DNA of 64,000 nucleotides, from positions 1 through 64,000 of the forward strand of contig NZ_FPAT01000015.1 of assembly GCF_900116555.1 (NCBI RefSeq), read 5' to 3'. Below are positions 30,838-38,766 of the stretch, piece by piece; position 1 is the stretch's first letter, and the number at the start of each line of letters is the position of its first letter. The translations under genes were made by a program, and so were the position numbers. Origin of the DNA: Actinopolyspora lacussalsi subsp. righensis. GTDB taxonomy: Bacteria; Actinomycetota; Actinomycetes; Mycobacteriales; Pseudonocardiaceae. The notes beneath the pieces were generated by a model, which was not told the origin of the DNA, made no database searches, and worked only from the letters and a program-made list of their open reading frames with translations.

Positions 30838-31083
30838 GTGAGTGAGGAAACGCAACCGGTCGACGACAAAGCCCACATCAGGGACGAGCTCGACTTCACC
30901 AACGCCGAGTGGATCACCAGTACCGACGACGATGACGAACCGGGCGTGGAGATCGCCTTCGTGGACGGCTACATCGGCATGCGCAACGGAGCCGATCCGG
31001 AGGGGCCCGTGCTGGTGTTCACCCCGGAGGAGTGGGACGCCTTCGTGGCGGGTGCCAAGGACGGCGAGTTCGACGAACCGTGA
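30838..31083 (+). CDS. Small acidic DUF397-like protein
   Basis: An 81-residue, strongly acidic protein (many Asp and Glu). The pattern FVDGYIGMRNGADPEGPVLVFTPEEWDAFVAGAKDGEFD matches the DUF397 family of actinobacteria, small proteins often paired with XRE-type regulators. No such regulator lies next to it here. The GTG start fits a leaderless transcript. Third-position GC is high, so it is a real gene. Function unknown. Confidence 0.8.
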   Translation: MSEETQPVDDKAHIRDELDFTNAEWITSTDDDDEPGVEIAFVDGYIGMRNGADPEGPVLVFTPEEWDAFVAGAKDGEFDEP

Positions 31084-31316
31084 GCCGTCGACCCGCTCCG
31101 CCGCGAGGCGGTGGGGTCCCGAACCGTCCACGGAGCCCGTGTGCGGCTGTTTCGGTGTTGTTTCCGCTACACGGTCGTGTTGGGATGCCGTAGCGTTACG
31201 GTGATACGTCCAACACTTGTGTGAACGGATTCTCATATCAGCGTTAAACTGCTGCACCAGCCCGGCACAATGGCGTGCCTTGCTTCGACCCTGATCTCTG
31301 TTACTGGAGCGCGCCC

Positions 31317-32912
31317 GTGACCAACGCAAGCCGTCCTGTCGTCCTGATCGCCGAGAAGCTGGCCCCTTCGGTGCTGGAAGCATTCGGAGACGAGGTCGAG
31401 ATCCGTCACGTCGACGGCACCGACCGCCCGGCACTGCTCGAAGCCGTTGCCGACGCCGACGCGCTGCTGGTCCGTTCGGCGACGAAAGTCGATGCCGAGG
31501 TCTACTCGGCCAGCACGCGGCTGAAGGTCGTCGCCCGTGCGGGAGTGGGACTGGACAACGTCGAGGTTCCCGCCGCCACCGAACGCGGCATCATGGTCGT
31601 CAACGCCCCCACCTCCAACATCGTCTCGGCCGCCGAGCACGCGATCGCGTTGCTGCTGGCGGTATCCCGCAACGTGGCCGTGGCCGATGCCAGCCTGCGT
31701 GCCGGTGAGTGGAAGCGCAGTGCGCTCAGCGGCGTGGAGATCAACGACAAGACCGTCGGTGTCATCGGTCTCGGCAAGATCGGCCAGCTCGTCGCGCAGC
31801 GGCTGGAGGCCTTCGGCGCCAAGCTGATCGCCTACGATCCCTACGTCTCGGCCGCGCGTGCCGCCCAGCTCGGGATCGAGCTCGTCAGCCTCGAGGAGTT
31901 GCTGCAGCGCGCCGACGCCATGTCGATCCACCTGCCGAAGACCGCCGAGACGCTCGGCCTCATCGGTGCGGAGGAACTCAAGAAGACCAAGCAGGGCGCG
32001 ATCATCGTCAACGCCTCGCGCGGTGGGCTCATCGACGAGGACGCGCTCGCCGAGTCCCTGCGCAGTGGACACCTCGGTGGTGCGGGTATCGACGTCTACA
32101 GCACCGAGCCCACGACCTCCAGCCCGCTGTTCGAGCTGTCCAACGTGGTCGCGACCCCGCACCTGGGTGCTTCCACCGCCGAGGCCCAGGACCGTGCCGG
32201 TACCGACGTGGCCCATTCCACGCTGCAGGCGCTGCGCGGTGACTTCGTTCCCGACGCGGTCAACGTGCAGGGCGGTGCCGTCGGTGAGGAGGTCCGTCCC
32301 TACCTGCCGCTGACCCAGAAGCTGGGCTCGTTGCTGGCCGCGGTGCTCGGCAGCACGCCGACCTCCGTCACGGTCGAGGCCAGGGGCGAGCTCGCCGACG
32401 AGGACGTCTCCGTGCTGCCGCTGGCCGCGCTGCGCGGTGTCTTCTCCGGCGCGGTGGAGAGCCAGGTCACCTTCGTCAACGCTCCGCAACTCGCCGAGGA
32501 CCTCGGGGTGGACATCGACGTCAAGACCGCTCCGGAGAGCGCGAGCCACCGCAGCGTGGTCTCGGTGCGCGCCGTGCTGTCCGACGGTCGTACGGGTGTC
32601 GTCTCGGGTGCCCTGGACGGTCCGAACCAGGTGGAGAAGCTCGTCGAGGTCAACGGCAGGCACTTCGACCTGCGCGCCGAGGGCAGCGTCCTGCTGCTGG
32701 AGTACCCGGACCGGCCCGGTGTCATGGGCAAGGTCGGGACGCTGCTCGGCGAGGTCGGGACGAACATCGAGGCCGCGCAGATCAGCCAGACCTCGGACGG
32801 TTCGGACGCGATCATGCTGCTGCGCGTGGACCGTCCGGTCGACGCGGGCGTGCTCGAGCCGATCGGTGCCGCCGTCGGAGCCAAGACCGTGCGTACCGTC
32901 AGTTTCGAGTGA
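31317..32912 (+). CDS. serA: D-3-phosphoglycerate dehydrogenase
   Basis: SerA oxidises 3-phosphoglycerate, the first step of serine synthesis. The 531-residue protein is the long form: substrate domain, NAD domain with GVIGLGKIGQLVAQRL, catalytic histidine region ATPHLGASTAEAQ, an intervening ASB domain (about 320-450) and a C-terminal ACT domain (EYPDRPGVMGKVGTLLGEVG) that senses serine. GTG 31317 is chosen because the conserved N-terminus follows and GGAG lies upstream; the frame extends to 31275. Corresponds to serA1 (Rv2996c). Confidence 0.96.
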   Translation: MTNASRPVVLIAEKLAPSVLEAFGDEVEIRHVDGTDRPALLEAVADADALLVRSATKVDAEVYSASTRLKVVARAGVGLDNVEVPAATERGIMVVNAPTSNIVSAAEHAIALLLAVSRNVAVADASLRAGEWKRSALSGVEINDKTVGVIGLGKIGQLVAQRLEAFGAKLIAYDPYVSAARAAQLGIELVSLEELLQRADAMSIHLPKTAETLGLIGAEELKKTKQGAIIVNASRGGLIDEDALAESLRSGHLGGAGIDVYSTEPTTSSPLFELSNVVATPHLGASTAEAQDRAGTDVAHSTLQALRGDFVPDAVNVQGGAVGEEVRPYLPLTQKLGSLLAAVLGSTPTSVTVEARGELADEDVSVLPLAALRGVFSGAVESQVTFVNAPQLAEDLGVDIDVKTAPESASHRSVVSVRAVLSDGRTGVVSGALDGPNQVEKLVEVNGRHFDLRAEGSVLLLEYPDRPGVMGKVGTLLGEVGTNIEAAQISQTSDGSDAIMLLRVDRPVDAGVLEPIGAAVGAKTVRTVSFE

Positions 32913-33293
32913 GCCGGTTCAGCGGTCCCGTTCGGGCCGCGTATCACCCGGGTTCCGTACCGGATCACCTCGTGTGACCGGTGGGCCCTTCCGCTGGATC
33001 CTTCGGGGGTCGCCGCTGCACGCGGCGGCCCCCGTTTCTCGTTCTCCGGGGCGCGGACAGCAGCCCGGAACGAGTTCTCGGCACGGTGCCCGAAGGTTGT
33101 ACCGGCTGGTCAGCGGCACGCTTTCGACCTCCGAACACCCCCTGCGCGGGTGACAATCACCCGATCGGGTGTCCCACTGTTCGGGAGGTGACGTCCAGTA
33201 TTGGGGTCCGGCGTGCCTGAGCGACATCGAAGCACGGTAGCCTGCGGCACAACGTTTCAGCCCCAAATCGGGGGTAGGACTCGGGAGGTGTGC
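32913..33293. other. Intergenic region between serA and leuB
   Basis: About 380 bp with no gene. It holds the serA terminator (33005-33038) and, near leuB, a -10-like TAGCCT (33238-33243) that would give a leader of about 45 nt with a GGGAGG ribosome site. No leader peptide rich in leucine is visible, so leuB does not seem to have its own attenuator. Confidence 0.5.
33005..33038 (+). terminator. Terminator after serA
   Basis: GGGGGTCGCCGC (33005-33016) pairs with GCGGCGGCCCCC (33022-33033), 12 pairs with one G-U and a 5-nt loop, followed by GTTTC. Confidence 0.8.
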
Positions 33294-34337
33294 ATGCGGC
33301 TCGCTGTGATCCCAGGTGACGGGATCGGGCCGGAAGTGGTGGCCGAGGCGCTGAAGGTGCTCGGGGAAGTGGTCCCCGAAACCGAGATCACTCGGTACGA
33401 TCTGGGCGCCGCTCGCTGGCACAACACCGGGGAGCTACTTCCGGAATCCGTGTTGGGTGAGTTGCGCGAGCACGACGGGATTCTGCTCGGTGCGGTGGGT
33501 GATCCGTCGGTGCCGAGCGGGATTCTGGAACGCGGATTGCTGTTGCGGCTGCGTTTCGAACTCGACCACCACGTGAATCTGCGTCCGGCGCGGCTTTATC
33601 CGGGAGTGCAGAGTCCGATCGCCGATCCCGGTGAGGTCGACATGGTCGTCGTCCGGGAAGGCACCGAAGGCCCCTACGCGGGCAACGGGGGGCTGCTCCG
33701 AAAGGACACGCCACAGGAAGTGGCGACCGAGGTGAGCCTCAACACGGCCTTCGGCGTGGAGCGTGTGGTCCGCGACGCGTTCGCGAGGGCCGCGGCGCGT
33801 CCGCGCAAGCATCTGACCCTGGTGCACAAGACCAACGTGCTCAGTCACGCCGGATCACTGTGGTCCCGGGTGGTCGAGGAGCTGTCGTTGCAGTACCCGG
33901 ACGTCACGGTGAACTACGAGCACGTCGACGCCACCACGATCCATCTGGTGCAGGATCCCGCCCGGTTCGACGTGATCGTCACCGACAACCTCTTCGGCGA
34001 CATCATCACCGATCTGGCCGGTGCGGTGACCGGTGGTATCGGCAGGGCCGCCAGCGGGAACATCGACGCCACACGGCGCAATCCGAGCATGTTCGAACCG
34101 GTGCACGGCAGTGCGCCCGACATCGCCGGTCAGGCCATCGCGGACCCCACCGCGGCGGTGTTGTCCGTCGCGCTGCTGCTCGACCACGTCGGTTACGCGG
34201 AGGCGGCGAGGAGGGTGCAGGCCTCGGTCGCCTTCGATCTGGCCACGCGCGATCACTCCGCGCCGGGGGCCACGCACGCCATCGGTGATCGGCTCGCCGC
34301 GCTGGTTTCGGCGCGGGAAGTCGTGCAGCAGGCGTGA
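33294..34337 (+). CDS. leuB: 3-isopropylmalate dehydrogenase
   Basis: LeuB oxidises and decarboxylates 3-isopropylmalate in leucine synthesis; in the citramalate route the same enzyme acts on methylmalate. The 347-residue protein shows the N-terminal [15 protein letters not shown], the substrate arginines in [28 protein letters not shown], and the metal and NAD sites [13 protein letters not shown] and [14 protein letters not shown]. The ATG at 33294 has GGGAGG upstream. cimA follows 300 bp downstream, which is biochemically consistent. Confidence 0.96.
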   Translation: MRLAVIPGDGIGPEVVAEALKVLGEVVPETEITRYDLGAARWHNTGELLPESVLGELREHDGILLGAVGDPSVPSGILERGLLLRLRFELDHHVNLRPARLYPGVQSPIADPGEVDMVVVREGTEGPYAGNGGLLRKDTPQEVATEVSLNTAFGVERVVRDAFARAAARPRKHLTLVHKTNVLSHAGSLWSRVVEELSLQYPDVTVNYEHVDATTIHLVQDPARFDVIVTDNLFGDIITDLAGAVTGGIGRAASGNIDATRRNPSMFEPVHGSAPDIAGQAIADPTAAVLSVALLLDHVGYAEAARRVQASVAFDLATRDHSAPGATHAIGDRLAALVSAREVVQQA

Positions 34338-34465
34338 TTCCCCGCCACGTCCGGCCGGATCGGCCGCGCCGCTGACGGGTCGTGGCACGGATACCCCGAT
34401 TGTCCGCATCGTGGGAAGAAAGGCCCACTGCTTGGAGTGTGTCCGCGATGTGCGAGCATTGCGGC

Positions 34466-34510
34466 ATGCTCCAGTACACGACGGGCATTATTGGCAAGCG
34501 CGCCGGGTGA
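34466..34510 (+). CDS. Putative cimA leader peptide (Ile-Ile)
   Basis: A 14-codon frame, MLQYTTGIIGKRAG; starting at the in-frame ATG 34448 it would be MCEHCGMLQYTTGIIGKRAG. Residues 8-9 are two adjacent Ile codons, both ATT, rare in this genome. Isoleucine is the expected end product of citramalate synthase. The stop codon overlaps the last base of the first hairpin arm, and an intrinsic terminator follows at 34535-34565. A weak promoter TTGGAG-N16-GAGCAT (34432-34459) would make it leaderless at 34466. Function as an attenuation leader is inferred from this arrangement. Confidence 0.72.
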   Translation: MLQYTTGIIGKRAG

Positions 34511-34565
34511 CTCGACTCCGCGAACCCGGCGCGCAGACCTCTCGCATTCGCGGGGGGTCTTTTTT
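34498..34565 (+). terminator. Transcription attenuator of cimA
   Basis: Arm 1 GCGCGCCGGGT (34498-34508) pairs perfectly with arm 2 ACCCGGCGCGC (34524-34534). The terminator stem AGACCTCTCGC (34535-34545) pairs with 34550-34560 over 11 bp (two G-U) and runs into TTTTTT (34560-34565). An alternative 9-bp pairing joins 34516-34524 with 34547-34555 and would destroy both arm 1:2 and the terminator. A ribosome stalled on the Ile codons (34487-34492) would mask arm 1 and favour this antiterminator; one at the stop codon would mask 34516-34522 and favour termination. Confidence 0.78.
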
Positions 34566-34637
34566 GTGTCCACGACAGCCACAACGGGCCGTTCCAGCCA
34601 CGACCGGCCCGATCATCACCGCCCTTCTGGAGGGACA

Positions 34638-36323
34638 GTGACCCGCACCAGCCCGGCAGGGACCCCACAGGCGGACACGTTTCACGTCTACGACACGACG
34701 CTTCGCGACGGCGCGCAGCGCGAAGGCATCTCCTACTCGGTGGCCGACAAGCTCGCGGTCGCCCGCATCCTGGACAGTCTCGGCGTGGGCTTCATCGAAG
34801 GCGGTTGGCCCGGTGCGTTGCCGAAGGACACCGAGTTCTTTCGCCGGGCCACCGCCGGCGAGCTCGACCTTCGGCACGCCGTGCTCACCGCGTTCGGCTC
34901 CACACGCCGCCCCGGGGTTCCCGTGCAGCAGGACGACCAGGTAGCCGCGTTGCTCGAATCGGGAGCTCCCGCGGTCACGCTGGTCGCCAAGTCCGACAGC
35001 AGGCACATCGAACGCGCGTTGCGTACCGACGTGGCCGAGAACGGTGCCATGATCGCCGACACGGTCCGGTACCTCACCGAGCACGGCAGACGCGTGTTCC
35101 TGGATGCCGAGCACTTCTTCGACGGTTACGCCCACGATCCGGACACCGCCCTGCGGATGCTCGACGCGGCCGTGCACGCGGGGGCCGATCTGGTGTGCCT
35201 GTGCGACACCAACGGTGGGCAGCTGCCGACAGCGCTGGCCGAAACGGTGGAGGAGATCGGCCGTCGTACCGGTTTCCGGTTGGGGATCCACTGCCAGGAC
35301 GACACCGGTTGCGCCGTCGCCAACACGCTCGCCGCGGTGCAGGCGGGGGTTACGCACGTGCAGTGCACCGCCAACGGTTACGGAGAGCGGGCAGGCAACG
35401 CCGACCTGTTCCCCGTCATCGGCAATCTGGAGACGAAACTGGGACTGCCCGTGCTGCCCGAGGGAAACCTGTCCGAGCTCAGCCGGGTATCGCACGCGCT
35501 CGCCGAGATCGCCAACATCGCGCCGGACACGCACCAGGCGTACGTGGGAGGCTCCACCTTCGCCCACAAGGCCGGGCTGCACGCCAGCGCGATCAAAGTG
35601 GACCCCGAACTGTACAACCACATAGACCCCGAGCGCGTCGGCAACGGAATGCGCGTGCTCGTCACCGAGATGTCCGGCCGCGCCAGCTTGGAGCTCAAGG
35701 CAGCCGAACTGGGACTGGACCTGAGTGCGGCTCCGGACGCCATCACCGGTGCCGTGCGGCGGGTCAAGGAACTGGAAGCACGGGGATGGTCCTTCGAAGG
35801 GGCCGACGCCTCGTTGGAACTGATGCTGCGTCGTGAGATGGAACTGGCCGACGGCACCGCGGCGGAAGCGGACGTCGACGCCTCGGAAGACGTGTCGTTC
35901 GGCGCTCCCTTCGAACTGGAGTCCTACCGGGTATCGCTCGACCACCGTCCCGACGGCCAGGTGGTCTCGGAGGCGACGGTCAAGTTGCACGTGTTGCGGG
36001 AACGCGTCATCGCCACCGCCGAGGGGAACGGTCCCGTCAACGCGCTGGACGCCGCACTGCGCAAGGCACTGGTACCTCGGCTGCCGTGGTTGGACGAGGT
36101 CGAACTGGTGGACTACAAGGTGCGGATTCTCACCGACGCCTCCGGGACCGATGCCGTCACCAGGGTGCTCGTCGAGTCGCGGGACGAACACCGCGAGTGG
36201 AGCACCGTTGGTGTGCACGGCAACATCGTGGAAGCGAGCTGGTACGCGCTGTGCGACGCGTTCGCCCACAAGGCGATCCACCGGGGTGAGACGGCGGAGG
36301 TCGGCACCTCCAACACGAGGTGA
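34638..36323 (+). CDS. cimA: Citramalate synthase
   Basis: CimA condenses acetyl-CoA and pyruvate to (R)-citramalate, which LeuCD and LeuB turn into 2-ketobutyrate, giving isoleucine without threonine deaminase. The 561-residue protein has the DRE-TIM signature YDTTLRDGAQREGIS, FIEGGWPG (typical of CimA rather than LeuA), the metal-site HCQDDTGCAVAN, and the C-terminal LeuA-dimer regulatory domain (about 430-545). The GTG at 34638 has a perfect GGAGGG site. It is preceded by its own attenuator and lies between leuB and leuCD. LeuA itself is not in the window. Confidence 0.93.
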   Translation: MTRTSPAGTPQADTFHVYDTTLRDGAQREGISYSVADKLAVARILDSLGVGFIEGGWPGALPKDTEFFRRATAGELDLRHAVLTAFGSTRRPGVPVQQDDQVAALLESGAPAVTLVAKSDSRHIERALRTDVAENGAMIADTVRYLTEHGRRVFLDAEHFFDGYAHDPDTALRMLDAAVHAGADLVCLCDTNGGQLPTALAETVEEIGRRTGFRLGIHCQDDTGCAVANTLAAVQAGVTHVQCTANGYGERAGNADLFPVIGNLETKLGLPVLPEGNLSELSRVSHALAEIANIAPDTHQAYVGGSTFAHKAGLHASAIKVDPELYNHIDPERVGNGMRVLVTEMSGRASLELKAAELGLDLSAAPDAITGAVRRVKELEARGWSFEGADASLELMLRREMELADGTAAEADVDASEDVSFGAPFELESYRVSLDHRPDGQVVSEATVKLHVLRERVIATAEGNGPVNALDAALRKALVPRLPWLDEVELVDYKVRILTDASGTDAVTRVLVESRDEHREWSTVGVHGNIVEASWYALCDAFAHKAIHRGETAEVGTSNTR

Positions 36324-36391
36324 CCAGGAACTGGGGCGTGGTCCCCCCGCACGTAAGCTGTTCGGCGGACAGTTGATGACGGAGGTTTCGT

Positions 36392-37174
36392 TTGCGCCTG
36401 GCACGTGTTGCTCAGCCCGAAGGGGTCTCGTTCGTGGCATTGGAGCCGGACCCCAAATCCCCCGGTGAGAAGGTGCTCGCCGTCGAGATCGACCAGCATC
36501 CGTTCGGGGAGCCGACGTTCACCGGCCGTAAGTGGCCGATGGCCGACGTGCGGCTGTTGGCGCCCATCCTGCCGACCAAGGTGATCTGCGTGGGTAAGAA
36601 CTACGCCGAGCACGCGCGGGAGATGGGTGGAGAGGTACCGGAGAATCCGGTGCTGTTCATGAAGCCTTCGACATCAGTGATCGGCCCGAGCGCCCCGATC
36701 AAGATGCCGCCGAACTCCGAACGGGTCGACTACGAGGGCGAGCTGGCCGCGGTGATCGGCCAGCCCTGCAAGGACGTGCCCGAGGCCAGGGGAACCGACG
36801 TGGTGCTCGGATACACGATCGCCAACGACGTCACGGCCAGGGATCAGCAACGGGCCGACGGCCAGTGGACCAGGGCGAAGGGCTACGACACCTTCTGTCC
36901 GCTGGGGCCGTGGATCGACACCACCGTTGATCCCTCCGACCTGGGGTTGCGCACCGAACTCGACCGCGAGTTGTGCCAGGAGTCCCGCACCTCGCTGTTG
37001 ACGCACGATGTGGCCGGGCTGATCTCGTTCGTCTCCCGGGTCATGACCCTGTTGCCCGGTGACGTGATCCTGACCGGAACCCCGTCCGGGGTGGGACCGA
37101 TGCGGGCCGGACAGAAGGTCTCGGTCTCCATCGACGGCCTCGGCACACTCACCAACCCGGTGCAGCAGGCCTGA
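36392..37174 (+). CDS. Fumarylacetoacetate hydrolase family protein (Rv2993c-like)
   Basis: A 260-residue enzyme of the FAH superfamily, which hydrolyses or isomerises C-C bonds in oxo-acids. Typical segments are ICVGKNYAEHAREMG, FMKPSTSVIGP, the metal-binding VDYEGELAAVIG, and the C-terminal VILTGTPSGVGPM. Substrate unknown; catechol-degradation enzymes of the HpcE/HHDD isomerase type are closest. The TTG start at 36392 follows GGAGG by a proper distance. Same place as Rv2993c in mycobacteria, upstream of gltX. Confidence 0.9.
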   Translation: MRLARVAQPEGVSFVALEPDPKSPGEKVLAVEIDQHPFGEPTFTGRKWPMADVRLLAPILPTKVICVGKNYAEHAREMGGEVPENPVLFMKPSTSVIGPSAPIKMPPNSERVDYEGELAAVIGQPCKDVPEARGTDVVLGYTIANDVTARDQQRADGQWTRAKGYDTFCPLGPWIDTTVDPSDLGLRTELDRELCQESRTSLLTHDVAGLISFVSRVMTLLPGDVILTGTPSGVGPMRAGQKVSVSIDGLGTLTNPVQQA

Positions 37175-37240
37175 CTCCCGCTGTCGAGTCGCGGCGCGAT
37201 CCGCGCGTTTCGGGCCCGGTCACGGCGCCACCGGCAGTGC

Positions 37241-37284
37241 GCTCGTTTCACCCGCGAGCCGACCGAACCGCGGGTGAAACGAGC
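37241..37284. terminator. Perfect 16-bp inverted repeat, bidirectional terminator
   Basis: GCTCGTTTCACCCGCG (37241-37256) is perfectly complementary to 37269-37284 around a 12-nt loop. It lies between two convergent genes (ending at 37174 and 37296). No T-run is present. Confidence 0.7.
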
Positions 37285-37295
37285 TTCTCCGGGAA

Positions 37296-38534
37296 TCAGC
37301 GGAGCGCCTCCTTCGGCGGGCGCTCCCGCCGGGCCCCGTAGGCGAGGATGTACGGCGGAACGACGCGCAGCCAGGGAAGTCTCGGCAGCAGCTTGAGCAA
37401 CCAGGGCAGTCCGGCGCGTCGACCGAAGTCGATTTCCCCTCGCAGCGCGGGCTCGACCACGTTGGCGTGGATGGTGCGTTGCAGTCCCTGGATGAGCGCG
37501 GTCGTGGGCCAGCGGGTGCGTTGGACCGCCGCGACGTGCCTGCGCCGCGGTCCACCACGCCGCAGCGGTTTCGCGAGGTGACGAGCGGCGGCCACCGCGT
37601 CCTGCACCGCCAGGTTGATACCGATCCCGCCGACCGGTGACATCGCGTGCGCCGCGTCCCCGATGCACAGCAGTCCCGGAACGTGCCAGCGGCGCAGCCG
37701 GTCCAGGGTGACGTGCAGCGGCTTCACCTCCTCCCAGCTCCGGACGAGTTCCCGTCCGTCGTCGAGCCAGCCGAGTCGTGCCCGCAGCGATTCGTTGAAC
37801 CTCTCGATGTCGTTGGCGCGCTCGGCGGCGTCGGAGCCCTTGGCTATGACCGAGGCGACCTGGAAGTAGTCCCCCCGGTCCAGCAGCACGGTGAACGCGC
37901 CGTTCCCGATGTTGCCCACGGCTCCGGCGGGATCCTCCTCCCGCCGTGGAATCCGGAACCACTGCACGTCCATCGGGGCCGGAAAGTCCCGGACCCGGAG
38001 CTGGTCGGCCAGTTCACGCCGGACCAGGGAGTCCCTGCCGTCACAGGCCACCGTGATGGTGGCCCGGAGTCGGCCGTGCTCCCCGTCGGCGGTGCGGTAG
38101 TCGACCCCCGTCACCCGGCCGTGCTCCCGCACCAGTCCGGTCACCTCGGTGTTCATGCGCAGCTCGAAGTTCGGCTCCTTCGCCGCTTCCGCCGCCAGCA
38201 GATTGAGCAGGTCCCACTGCGGCACCATGGCGATGTAGTTGTACTTGATCGGTAGCCGACCGAAATCACCCAGCGTGTAGAACTCGCCGTCCGGCCCGAC
38301 CGGCAACATCACCGTGCTGACCCTTCGCTGCGGCAGTTCGGCGAACCGCTCGGCGAGGCCGAGCTCGTCCAGCAGCGCCAACGTCGTCGGGTGCACCGTG
38401 TCACCGCGGAAGTCCCGCAGGAAGTCCGCGTGCTTTTCCAGCACCGTCACGGCTACCCCGGAGCGGGCGAGTAACAGCCCCAGCACCATCCCCGCGGGGC
38501 CGCCACCGACGACGCAGCAGGTGGTCCGCTTCAT
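37296..38534 (-). CDS. FAD-dependent aromatic-type monooxygenase
   Basis: A 412-residue flavoprotein of the p-hydroxybenzoate hydroxylase group. The FAD motif VVGGGPAGMVLGLLLARSG is at the N-terminus, an Asp-Gly motif (VACDGRDSLVR) in the middle, and the second FAD signature LLCIGDAAHAMSPVGGIGIN near residue 280-300. Such enzymes hydroxylate aromatic rings or polyketides; the substrate is unknown. It does not belong to the conserved mycobacterial block. A TetR-type palindrome lies 147 bp upstream (38681-38698), overlapping a possible -35 box, which suggests repression by an unlinked regulator. Confidence 0.88.
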   Translation of the reverse strand: MKRTTCCVVGGGPAGMVLGLLLARSGVAVTVLEKHADFLRDFRGDTVHPTTLALLDELGLAERFAELPQRRVSTVMLPVGPDGEFYTLGDFGRLPIKYNYIAMVPQWDLLNLLAAEAAKEPNFELRMNTEVTGLVREHGRVTGVDYRTADGEHGRLRATITVACDGRDSLVRRELADQLRVRDFPAPMDVQWFRIPRREEDPAGAVGNIGNGAFTVLLDRGDYFQVASVIAKGSDAAERANDIERFNESLRARLGWLDDGRELVRSWEEVKPLHVTLDRLRRWHVPGLLCIGDAAHAMSPVGGIGINLAVQDAVAAARHLAKPLRRGGPRRRHVAAVQRTRWPTTALIQGLQRTIHANVVEPALRGEIDFGRRAGLPWLLKLLPRLPWLRVVPPYILAYGARRERPPKEALR

Positions 38535-38680
38535 CGCGATCCCTCCCGACTAGGAACTCTTCGGCTCGGCCGCCCTGTCGCTCGCGTGGGTGGCCACTCG
38601 GCGCGGGCCGCGCCGAACGAGTTCCCGCTCCGGCGGTCGGAACGGGCACCTCGCGAGCCGAGGAGTACCGCCGCAGAAGA

Positions 38681-38698
38681 ATTCAACAAACGTTGAAT
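38681..38698. promoter_or_regulatory. TetR-type operator between monooxygenase and gltX
   Basis: ATTCAACAAACGTTGAAT is a palindrome with perfect 7-bp arms (ATTCAAC/GTTGAAT) and a 4-nt centre, AT-rich in a GC-rich setting. On the minus strand it overlaps a possible -35 TTGTTG (38684-38689), 16 bp from TACTCC (38662-38667). This is the form of many TetR-family operators. No TetR gene lies in the window. Confidence 0.6.
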
Positions 38699-38766
38699 AA
38701 CGCCAGCATGCGCCGAAGGGACGCGCCGGTCAAGAGGGGCGGCGCGCGGGATAAGCTGAATCAGTC

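Noticed and set aside
34440-34637. T-box riboswitch upstream of cimA
   Set aside because: No stem I specifier arrangement or T-box bulge sequence is visible and the leader is too short. A leader peptide with alternative hairpins explains the region better.
34488-36440. Minus-strand open frame of 650 codons opposite cimA
   Set aside because: Antisense shadow of a certain gene; it would also cross the cimA attenuator.
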